Positions 5,915 through 10,903 of a stretch of 10,903 bases of DNA are shown one piece after another; position 1 is the first letter of the stretch; the number at the start of each line of letters is the position of its first letter. The notes under the pieces were generated by a model. The model had not been told where the DNA came from and did not search any database. It saw only the letters and a program-made list of their open reading frames with translations. Origin of the DNA: RGIG3102 sp964649845 (lineage in GTDB: Bacteria; Bacillota; Clostridia; Oscillospirales; Ruminococcaceae); assembly GCA_964649845.1 (NCBI GenBank), contig CAZYSS010000070.1, positions 1 to 10,903 on the forward strand, written 5' to 3'. The translations under genes and the position numbers were made by a program.

Positions 5915-7144
5915 ATGACAAAAACAAAAAGTAAAATTCATCACGCCTGGTTTATATTTATAGTATGTCTGGGCATAATGGGCGGTCTGGTAGGCATACT
6001 GCTGAACTGCACAGGTATTATTTTTACAGAGATTATCAAGGAATTCGGTTTCCGCACAGGTGACCTGTCCATCTATTATTCCATACGCTCCCTTGTAAGG
6101 GCGCTGGCGCTGGGCGTGGTATCAGGGCTGTTCTTCAAAAGAAATTCCAAAAAGGTGCTGATAGGATTTACTGTGGTGACCTGCCTGGCATATATGAGTA
6201 TGGCGTTTTACACTGAATTGTGGCAATGGTATATCTCCGCTGTATTTATAGGCATAGGCACCAGCTATACCGGTATGTCTATTTCTGTGCTGCTGGCAAA
6301 CTGGTTCCACCGTAAAAAAGGTCTGGTAATGGGTCTGGCAATGTCATCCAGCGGTGTGCTGGGCGCGTTGGTAAGCCCATTGTGTTCCAAACTGATTGAA
6401 CTGACAGGCTGGCGCGGTGCCTGCATCGTGATGGGGCTACTGACAATGGTGGTGGTATGTCTGCCTGCTGCGCTGTTTCTGGTGCTGACACCGGAAGAAA
6501 TAGGTATGAAAGCCTACGGTTATACAGAAGAAAAGGCAGAAACCTCTGAAAATGAAGTATCTGCCGTAAACTATAAAGTGCCGTGGTACATCTTCCCTGT
6601 ATGCGTAATAACAATCTGTCTGGCTTGTCTGATAGGTGCCGTACTGAACCAGTTGCCGCTGTACTCTGCCGGTCTGGGCTATGCAGTGTCCACAGGGGCT
6701 ATGATTACCAGTTTTGCAATGTGGGGCAACGTTTTCGGCAAGCTGCTGACAGGTTGGCTGGCAGACAAGGTAGGTCCATACAAGGCGCTGACTGTAACAT
6801 TTGTAATGGTAATCATATCAATGGTAATGTTTATATTCTGCACACAGAGCGAATATATGCTGTATGCTGCCAGTCTGCTGCTGGGCACAATCTATGCCGT
6901 GGATGCCAATGTGCCACCACTTCTGTTTATGGATGTTTACGGTGCAGACTATACAAAATATCTGAAGAATTTCCAGACCATCAGCTTTGCGCTGGGCACA
7001 TTTTCCAGTAGCCTGCTGCCGTATATCTATGATTTCACAGGCAGCTACAACATAATTTTTGTACTGGGTATCGTGTGGGTAGCAAGTTCCCTGGCTATTA
7101 CCTGGTGGCTGAAAAATTGGGTGGACAAACAGAAAAATGCATAA
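5915..7144 (+). CDS. Major facilitator superfamily transporter
   Basis: Inner-membrane transporter of 409 aa, the normal MFS length, with a hydrophobicity pattern consistent with 12 membrane segments in two halves split by a charged loop at about residues 193-220 (EEIGMKAYGYTEEKAETSE). After segment 4 it has NWFHRKKGLVMG (129-140), typical of the oxalate/formate antiporter and monocarboxylate-porter-like branch. A motif-A-like GKLLTGWLADKVG (275-287) lies in the second half. This suggests an organic anion substrate, but the substrate cannot be assigned. The start is preceded by a weak GAAGTGAT element. It has its own promoter and terminator and no co-transcribed enzyme, so context does not help with function. 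Confidence 0.9.
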   Translation: MTKTKSKIHHAWFIFIVCLGIMGGLVGILLNCTGIIFTEIIKEFGFRTGDLSIYYSIRSLVRALALGVVSGLFFKRNSKKVLIGFTVVTCLAYMSMAFYTELWQWYISAVFIGIGTSYTGMSISVLLANWFHRKKGLVMGLAMSSSGVLGALVSPLCSKLIELTGWRGACIVMGLLTMVVVCLPAALFLVLTPEEIGMKAYGYTEEKAETSENEVSAVNYKVPWYIFPVCVITICLACLIGAVLNQLPLYSAGLGYAVSTGAMITSFAMWGNVFGKLLTGWLADKVGPYKALTVTFVMVIISMVMFIFCTQSEYMLYAASLLLGTIYAVDANVPPLLFMDVYGADYTKYLKNFQTISFALGTFSSSLLPYIYDFTGSYNIIFVLGIVWVASSLAITWWLKNWVDKQKNA

Positions 7145-7155
7145 AATGGCATACA

Positions 7156-7188
7156 AAAAGCAGGTTGCTGACGCAGCCTGCTTTTATT
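7156..7188 (+). terminator. Intrinsic terminator of the MFS gene
   Basis: A 13-bp stem with one G-U pair (7156-7168 with 7173-7185), loop TGAC and the stem's own TTTT tail, 11 nt after the stop codon. Confidence 0.9.
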
Positions 7189-7219
7189 GATATGTGGTAA
7201 ATACGTGGGGGGACGATAT

Positions 7220-7239
7220 GGAACGGTCCTGACCGTTCC
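7220..7239. repeat. Perfect palindromic hairpin GGAACGGTC/GACCGTTCC
   Basis: A 9-bp perfect inverted repeat (7220-7228 with 7231-7239) with a 2-nt spacer, in a locally GC-rich patch. It lies between the two convergent terminators, has no U tract, and is not needed to end either gene. From memory, similar palindromes recur between genes in some Clostridia; this would need a genome search. Confidence 0.6.
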
Positions 7240-7258
7240 GTGCGGTTTGAAAAAAACT

Positions 7259-7350
7259 GTAGGAGCGAGGTTCTATCCCTGCCCGTGGCTAAAGATGGAA
7301 TTTGTATGTTGCCACACCCCATCAAACGGGCGAACACTGTTCGCTCCTAC
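7259..7350. repeat. Candidate dispersed intergenic palindromic element
   Basis: A 92-bp unit bounded by exact 10-bp inverted repeats GTAGGAGCGA (7259-7268) and TCGCTCCTAC (7341-7350). Nested inside are GCCCG/CGGGC and GTGGC/GCCAC pairs, and near the right arm a small GCGAAC-ACT-GTTCGC hairpin (7330-7344), so the unit could fold as a long imperfect hairpin. It has no open frame of note. Together with the 7220-7239 palindrome it fills the 7191-7393 convergent gap. It resembles REP/MITE-type repeats; a structured RNA is less likely but possible. Confidence 0.55.
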
Positions 7351-7393
7351 GAAGTCTGATTTTAAACACAATCCTTTAATTATGTCATACTGC

Positions 7394-7427
7394 AAAAAAC
7401 CAGGCGCAGTTGTTTCTGCGCCTGGTT
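7394..7427 (-). terminator. Intrinsic terminator of proC
   Basis: A perfect 12-bp stem AACCAGGCGCAG/CTGCGCCTGGTT (7398-7409 with 7416-7427), followed on the minus strand by a run of U (complement of 7394-7399), 8 nt past the proC stop. Confidence 0.92.
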
Positions 7428-7435
7428 CTATTTTA

Positions 7436-8263
7436 TTATTTTTTACCTAAATCAAGGTTCTTTTCGTTGGCATAGAACACCGCATTGGCTGCTGCAGCAC
7501 GGAAAGCGGCATTTTCCAGAGTGGCCACACCTACGATTGTGCTGCCGCCAGGTGAACATACAGCGTCTTTCAGTGCATCCGGATGACGGCCTGTTTCCAG
7601 CACCATACCCGCTGCGCCTTTTACAGCCTGTGCAGCGTAGCGGATAGCTTTGTCCCTTGGCACACCACAGCGTACAGCACCGTCTGCCAGAGCGTCTATA
7701 AACATATAAGCAAAAGCAGGCGTACAGCCGGAAACTGCAGATGCCACATCCAGAATATGTTCTGTAACGCGTTCAATCAGGCCGCACTGTGCAAAAATCG
7801 TCTCCAGTTCTGCACACATTTCATCTGTAACAAGGCTGTTTTCTGCATAGATATTCAGTCCTTCACCTATTTCGCTTGGTGTGTTTGGCAACATGCGGAA
7901 TACAGGCAGGTCAAGGCCGTTTGCCAGCGGGATTTCTGCCAGGTCTTTCAGGTTAATGCCGGCTGCAATTGAAACAAGTTTCTGGCTGATACCTTTTTCA
8001 GCTGCCTGCTGCATTGCAGAGACAAGCTGTGTCTGTACCTGGCGCAGGAACTGTGGTTTTACCGCCAGCACCACATACTCCGCCTGACCGGCAGCATCTT
8101 CTGCTGACTGGGCCAAAATACAGCCTGTCTTTTCCGCCAAAGACTGTGCTTTGACTGTATCAATATCAAAAATTATCACCTGTTGCGGGTCAATGGCTTT
8201 GCATACACCGATAATCAATGCACCGCCCATATTACCTGCACCTATAAATGCTATTTTTTTCAT
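7436..8263 (-). CDS. proC: Pyrroline-5-carboxylate reductase
   Basis: Catalyses the last step of proline biosynthesis, NAD(P)H-dependent reduction of 1-pyrroline-5-carboxylate to proline, in the cytosol. The 275 aa match the family length. The N-terminal Rossmann motif is FIGAGNMGGAL (glycines 8, 10, 13), followed by VVLAVKPQ (64-71), RMLPNTP (123-129), SGCTPAF (178-184) and the C-terminal ProC signature DAVCSPGGSTI (233-243), which helps form the substrate site in the dimeric helical domain. AGGAGA lies 6 nt before the ATG. It has its own promoter (8295-8323) and terminator (7394-7427), so it is a single-gene unit. No proA or proB lies nearby, so the substrate comes from genes elsewhere or from ornithine. 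Confidence 0.97.
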   Translation of the reverse strand: MKKIAFIGAGNMGGALIIGVCKAIDPQQVIIFDIDTVKAQSLAEKTGCILAQSAEDAAGQAEYVVLAVKPQFLRQVQTQLVSAMQQAAEKGISQKLVSIAAGINLKDLAEIPLANGLDLPVFRMLPNTPSEIGEGLNIYAENSLVTDEMCAELETIFAQCGLIERVTEHILDVASAVSGCTPAFAYMFIDALADGAVRCGVPRDKAIRYAAQAVKGAAGMVLETGRHPDALKDAVCSPGGSTIVGVATLENAAFRAAAANAVFYANEKNLDLGKK

Positions 8264-8294
8264 AATATCTCTCCTGTTGTAAAATTATGTATAT

Positions 8295-8323
8295 ATTTTA
8301 CCATCAAAGAAGAACTTAAACAA
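8295..8323 (-). promoter_or_regulatory. Predicted promoter of proC
   Basis: Minus-strand -35 TTGTTT (8318-8323) and -10 TAAAAT (8295-8300), with a spacer of exactly 17 nt, 31 nt upstream of the start codon. Confidence 0.55.
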
Positions 8324-8361
8324 TATCTGTATACTTTTAATTACTTATTTCTGCTGGCCTT

Positions 8362-8370
8362 TGTTATAAT
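8362..8370 (+). promoter_or_regulatory. Extended -10 promoter element reading into the pseudogene region
   Basis: TGTTATAAT is a perfect extended -10 (TG at 8362-8363, TATAAT at 8365-8370) pointing right. No good -35 box is seen upstream. It probably served the gene now reduced to a remnant at 8411-8529. Confidence 0.45.
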
Positions 8371-8410
8371 TAAAGGTAAACAATGAGTTTTATCGGAGTG
8401 TTATTGACAT

Positions 8411-8529
8411 ATGCTGAAAAGTCTGCAGCCTGCCTGTGTATATTGAATTTCATCCTGCAGACGGGCAGCAAGCAGCATTATGCTGTTTCTGTGGACGAAT
8501 ACGAAACCATAAGGCTGATTGATACGGAA
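8411..8529 (+). pseudogene. Frameshifted remnant resembling a DUF134 protein
   Basis: Two pieces in different frames read like consecutive parts of a DUF134-family protein (small, HTH-containing, possibly DNA-binding; function not established). One frame, codons from 8421, gives VCSLPVYIEFHPADGQQ. Another, codons from 8479, gives YAVSVDEYETIRLID. Joining them requires a one-base shift around 8470-8480. The usual N-terminus (MxRPxKxR) is not intact, and the first frame has a TGA just upstream (8415-8417). The DUF134 HTH that should follow is absent, because the sequence switches at about 8527-8533 to an IS3 transposase tail. An ATG at 8383 opens one 104-codon frame through to 8697, but its first 30 residues match nothing I know. 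I read it as a broken gene. Confidence 0.5.
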
Positions 8530-8697
8530 AATTTATTTGACAGACTTAAAGTCGAAATGTTTTATGATGAAAATCTTGTAAATGTTAACACTTTCATAGA
8601 AAAATTGAAAAATTATATTGATTATTACAATAATCACAGAATTTCTCTCAAACTAAAAGGAATTAGCCCGGTAAAATACCGAACTCATTCAATTTAA
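8527..8697 (+). pseudogene. C-terminal fragment of IS3-family (IS150-like) transposase OrfB
   Basis: The last about 56 codons read ENLFDRLKVEMFY, a middle FIEKLKNYIDYYNNHRI, then LKLKGISPVKYRTHSI. This is the C-terminal end of the DDE integrase-like OrfB. The fragment keeps the catalytic-glutamate region (ENLFDRLKVEMFY; the conserved form is ENFFGRLKxE) but lacks the two upstream aspartates, so it cannot be active. It is fused in frame to the DUF134-like remnant. No OrfA or left end is present. Confidence 0.88.
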
Positions 8698-8732
8698 TAT
8701 TTTATTATGTCCAATCTTTTTGGGTCACTTCA
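8527..8732 (+). mobile_element. 3'-terminal remnant of an IS3-family insertion sequence
   Basis: The transposase tail is followed 10 nt after its stop by a 25-bp right inverted repeat at 8708-8732. This begins TGTCCAATCTTTTTGGGTC and ends in CA, and closely resembles the IS150-group end. No matching left repeat is visible in the window and about 80-85% of a normal 1.2-1.4 kb element is missing, so it is a deleted, immobile relic. No target duplication can be recognised, because the left end is lost. Confidence 0.82.
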
Positions 8733-8764
8733 GAATCGGAGGCTGTTTTAACACTATTAAGCAC

Positions 8765-8790
8765 AAAAGCACCCTGAATAATCAGAGTGC
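8765..8790 (-). terminator. Intrinsic terminator of the HAD hydrolase gene
   Basis: A 9-bp stem with one G-U pair in the minus-strand RNA (8769-8777 with 8782-8790), loop of 4 nt, followed by UUUU (complement of 8765-8768), 15 nt past the stop codon. Confidence 0.8.
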
Positions 8791-8805
8791 CTGTGGAATA
8801 TCATA

Positions 8806-9513
8806 TTATAACGCCCGGATAAACTGTGCCAGTTCATCAAAGTCACCGTGAGGATACACGGATATGTCTTTGTTTTCTTTGTTGATGATGCAGTCTGTCA
8901 GCAGGAAAACCTTCATACCCAGATTTTCTGCAATCATATCTTCTGAAACATCGTTGCCCACCATCACGCATTCTTCCGGCTTCAGGTCCAGCTTGCCCAG
9001 AATTTCCAGATAGTAGTTCAGGTTTGGTTTGCAGTAACTGTAGTTTTCAAACGTGGTAAACAGCACAAAATCTTCCGGCTGCATACCTGCCCAGCGAATA
9101 CGGCTGGCTGTGGCAATTTCAGGGAAAAGAGGATTTGTGGCCAGCACAGGCACCAAACCTTTGGCTTTTACCAGAGAGATAATCTCTGCTGCTCTTTTGT
9201 CAAAGCCGCATACATCAGCTGTCTGCTGAAATTCGTTGTGATAAAAATCGAAGAATATATCTTCATCTTCACGTGCACTTTCACCCATTATTGAGCAATA
9301 TACATCCCACCACAGGTCCCGGTTGGTACAGCTACCATCATTTTTTACAATCCGGCCTATTGCAGACCATATTGCTGTGGAAAACTGCTTTGGGTCATAG
9401 TTTTTCAGACCGGTCATCTTTTTCGCCAGTGCCCCGGAAAAGCTTTTTACAAATACATCCTGGTCCATTGGCAGCAGAGTGCCGTCCAGGTCAAACAGAA
9501 CCGCTTTTATCAT
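8806..9513 (-). CDS. HAD-superfamily hydrolase with helical cap
   Basis: Cytosolic phosphatase-like enzyme, 235 aa from the chosen start. Motif I is VLFDLDGTLL (Asp8 nucleophile, Asp10, Thr12), motif II is LATNPLF (Thr126, Asn127), motif III is Lys162 in YCKPN, and motif IV is MVGNDVSEDM (Asp188, Asp192). A helical C1-type cap spans about residues 15-95, as in phosphoglycolate phosphatase-like members. Substrate is unknown. The frame is open back to an ATG at 9573, but the extra 20 codons are hydrophobic leader-like translation of the promoter region. The ATG at 9513 has AGAGG 9 nt upstream and begins the canonical MIKAVLFDLDGTL, so it is preferred. It is a monocistronic unit, divergent from the lipoprotein gene. 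Confidence 0.9.
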   Translation of the reverse strand: MIKAVLFDLDGTLLPMDQDVFVKSFSGALAKKMTGLKNYDPKQFSTAIWSAIGRIVKNDGSCTNRDLWWDVYCSIMGESAREDEDIFFDFYHNEFQQTADVCGFDKRAAEIISLVKAKGLVPVLATNPLFPEIATASRIRWAGMQPEDFVLFTTFENYSYCKPNLNYYLEILGKLDLKPEECVMVGNDVSEDMIAENLGMKVFLLTDCIINKENKDISVYPHGDFDELAQFIRAL

Positions 9514-9544
9514 ATTCACATACCTCTTGTTTATTGATAACAAA

Positions 9545-9573
9545 ATTATACTAAAGACTACTAGATAAAACAA
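9545..9573 (-). promoter_or_regulatory. Predicted promoter of the HAD hydrolase gene
   Basis: Minus-strand -35 TTGTTT (9568-9573) and -10 TATAAT (9545-9550), 17-nt spacer, 31 nt upstream of the start at 9513. Its position inside the frame from the ATG at 9573 supports the shorter protein. Confidence 0.6.
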
Positions 9574-9604
9574 GTGACAAAAGTGTAACTTTGCGTCTTA
9601 TGTA

Positions 9605-9633
9605 TTGAAATAATATGTGAAAAAATATATAAT
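9605..9633 (+). promoter_or_regulatory. Predicted promoter of the DUF3048 lipoprotein gene
   Basis: -35 TTGAAA (9605-9610) and perfect -10 TATAAT (9628-9633) with a 17-nt spacer, 44 nt upstream of the ATG. Confidence 0.7.
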
Positions 9634-9677
9634 ATTATAAATAACTATCAAAGGTTAAAACAATCAGGAGATTAATT

Positions 9678-10844
9678 ATGAAGAAATTTTTAGCAATGCT
9701 TCTAGCTGTTCTCACAATTGCCAGTGTATTTACAGGCTGCGTATCTGCACCGGGCGGCGGAGATGAACAGCCTGAAATTGTAGAACCAACACCAACACCT
9801 TATACACCTAACCCCTGGACAGGCTGGGAAAGAGAAGCTGATTTTGACACAACTATGCGCGCTACTGCCATTATGATAAACAATCTTTCAGCTGCCCGCC
9901 CACAGCGTGGTCTTTCACAGGCAAACATCCTGTATGAAAGTAAGGTTGAAGGCGGTATCACACGCTTTATGGCAATTTTTGAAGACTATACAAAAATTGA
10001 TGGTGATGTAGGCCCTGTGCGTTCAGGCCGTGACCAGTTCCTTCAGTGGGCTATGCCTTACTTTGCACTGTACTGCCATATCGGCCGCAGCGGCATCACA
10101 CAGACATATATTGACTCTTTTGAGTACAATTATCTGGACATTGATGGTCAGTACCGAGTATTCACATACAGAAGAAACAGACCTGGCTATGCAACTGAAC
10201 ATACAGCATACACAAATGCCGAATTGTTGCAGACAGCAATTGATAAATACGAATATGATATGGAAAGAACATACAATAGCCCAATATTTAACTTTGTAAA
10301 GTATGATGAAAACAATGGTACAAGAGAACTGTCAGGCCAACTGGTAACAGATATTTCCATCGTTCATTCTGAAACTTACCGTACATATTTTACTTATGAC
10401 GAAACAACAAACCGTTATATGATGAGCCAGTACAACGGCAGCAAAAAAGTAAGAGAACAGACAATCGACGAAAACAACGGAGAACAGCTGGGTTTTGAAA
10501 ACGTATTTGTAGCATTTGCAGATATTTCCACATACCCATACCCAGGCGGTGGCGCTTATGACCCTAACTACCAGAAAGTTGATCTGAGCTACGGCGGCGT
10601 TGGATACTATTTCTCCAACGGCAGAATGGAACAGATGCGCTGGTTCAAAGGTGCTGCATCTGATGTTCTTGAATTTACAGATATGGACGAAAACCCACTG
10701 ATTATAAACTGTGGTAAATCCTATATCGGCTTTGTAGATCTTGACGAATACGAAAGATTTGAATTTGTAGGTCCTGAAGAAGAAATTGTTGAAGAAACAA
10801 TCGACAATACACAGGAAGTTACAACAGACACAGAATTTGAATAA
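9678..10844 (+). CDS. DUF3048 (YerB-like) lipoprotein
   Basis: Secreted, membrane-anchored lipoprotein of 388 aa. The signal peptide MKKFLAMLLAVLTIASVFTG ends in a lipobox with Cys21 as the lipidation site. A proline/threonine-rich linker follows (EPTPTPYTPNPWTGW, 36-50). The DUF3048 N-terminal domain shows IMINNLSAARPQRGLSQAN, then YESKVEGGITRFMAIF and GPVRSGRDQF (112-121). The second DUF3048 domain runs from about residue 215 to 355, and an acidic Glu/Thr-rich tail ends the protein. The Bacillus homolog is YerB. The biochemical role is not settled, though an envelope role is likely. AGGAG lies 7 nt before the ATG. The gene has its own promoter and stands alone, divergent from the HAD gene. 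Confidence 0.92.
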   Translation: MKKFLAMLLAVLTIASVFTGCVSAPGGGDEQPEIVEPTPTPYTPNPWTGWEREADFDTTMRATAIMINNLSAARPQRGLSQANILYESKVEGGITRFMAIFEDYTKIDGDVGPVRSGRDQFLQWAMPYFALYCHIGRSGITQTYIDSFEYNYLDIDGQYRVFTYRRNRPGYATEHTAYTNAELLQTAIDKYEYDMERTYNSPIFNFVKYDENNGTRELSGQLVTDISIVHSETYRTYFTYDETTNRYMMSQYNGSKKVREQTIDENNGEQLGFENVFVAFADISTYPYPGGGAYDPNYQKVDLSYGGVGYYFSNGRMEQMRWFKGAASDVLEFTDMDENPLIINCGKSYIGFVDLDEYERFEFVGPEEEIVEETIDNTQEVTTDTEFE

Positions 10845-10852
10845 ACAAAAAT

Positions 10853-10898
10853 CATGACCACCAGTTGAACTGGTGGTATGCACAAGCCCTAGAAGGGC
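10853..10898. repeat. Two adjacent hairpins at window end, possible mobile-element end or repeat
   Basis: A perfect 9-bp stem ACCACCAGT/ACTGGTGGT (10857-10865 with 10869-10877, loop TGA), extended by CAT/ATG around one bulged G. Eight nt further is a 5-bp stem GCCCT/AGGGC (10886-10890 with 10894-10898). Neither has a U tract, unlike every other terminator here. They start 12 nt after the lipoprotein stop, so they might still end transcription, or be the subterminal hairpin of an IS200/IS605-type element or dispersed repeat continuing past the window. Confidence 0.4.
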
Positions 10899-10903
10899 AT
10901 ATT

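Noticed and set aside
7259..7350. A CRISPR repeat or array
   Set aside because: Only one pair of inverted arms, no regularly spaced direct repeats, and no cas genes.
7187..7450. An 87-codon frame across the convergent gap
   Set aside because: It passes through a terminator and palindromic repeats and shows no protein-like composition or start signal.
8806..9573. Longer start (ATG at 9573) for the HAD hydrolase, giving a hydrophobic leader
   Set aside because: The added codons cover the predicted -10 and -35 boxes and lack a ribosome binding site, whereas AGAGG fits the ATG at 9513.
10332..10883. A 183-codon minus-strand frame opposite the lipoprotein gene
   Set aside because: Antisense to a clear DUF3048 protein, rich in Phe, Cys and Val as expected from shadow translation.

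Overview
The window looks like a chromosomal segment of a low-to-moderate GC Gram-positive bacterium (Bacillota, probably a gut-type member of the Clostridia). The basis is the strong GGAGG-type ribosome binding sites, consensus sigma-A-like promoters, intrinsic terminators with short U tracts, and a gene content of EF-P next to an M24 aminopeptidase, a YqeG-type HAD phosphatase and a YerB-like DUF3048 lipoprotein. The species cannot be fixed from the sequence.

Layout. Positions 1-4904 form a minus-strand cluster, read from right to left: a histidine phosphatase, two tandem nucleoside 2-deoxyribosyltransferase-like genes, yqeG, an endonuclease IV-like TIM-barrel protein, an M24 (Xaa-Pro) aminopeptidase, and the 5' part of efp. 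Gaps are small or negative (16 nt, 1-nt overlap, 19 nt, 4-nt overlap, 51 nt) down to the M24 gene. efp follows after 117 nt with its own promoter. A divergent XRE-type regulator (5030-5698) faces this cluster, and the two predicted promoters occupy the same DNA, sharing the -10 region. A stand-alone MFS transporter follows (5915-7144). The convergent gap between it and proC (7436-8263, minus) holds two back-to-back terminators flanking a palindromic repeat patch.

Positions 8362-8732 are a scar: a frameshifted remnant resembling a DUF134 protein, abruptly joined to the last about 56 codons and right inverted repeat of an IS3-family (IS150-like) insertion sequence. A single open frame runs through both and would look like a 104-residue hypothetical gene. 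After it come a minus-strand HAD hydrolase (8806-9513) and a plus-strand DUF3048 lipoprotein (9678-10844). Two small hairpins lacking a U tract close the window.

How it fits together. Most of the window is housekeeping: translation (EF-P), proline synthesis (ProC), peptide turnover (M24), phosphatases and an envelope lipoprotein. The least explained unit is the regulator / histidine phosphatase / deoxyribosyltransferase-pair cluster, which by content suggests nucleotide or nucleoside processing under a local regulator. That role is an inference. I do not see a CRISPR array, phage module, toxin-antitoxin pair or clear defence island.
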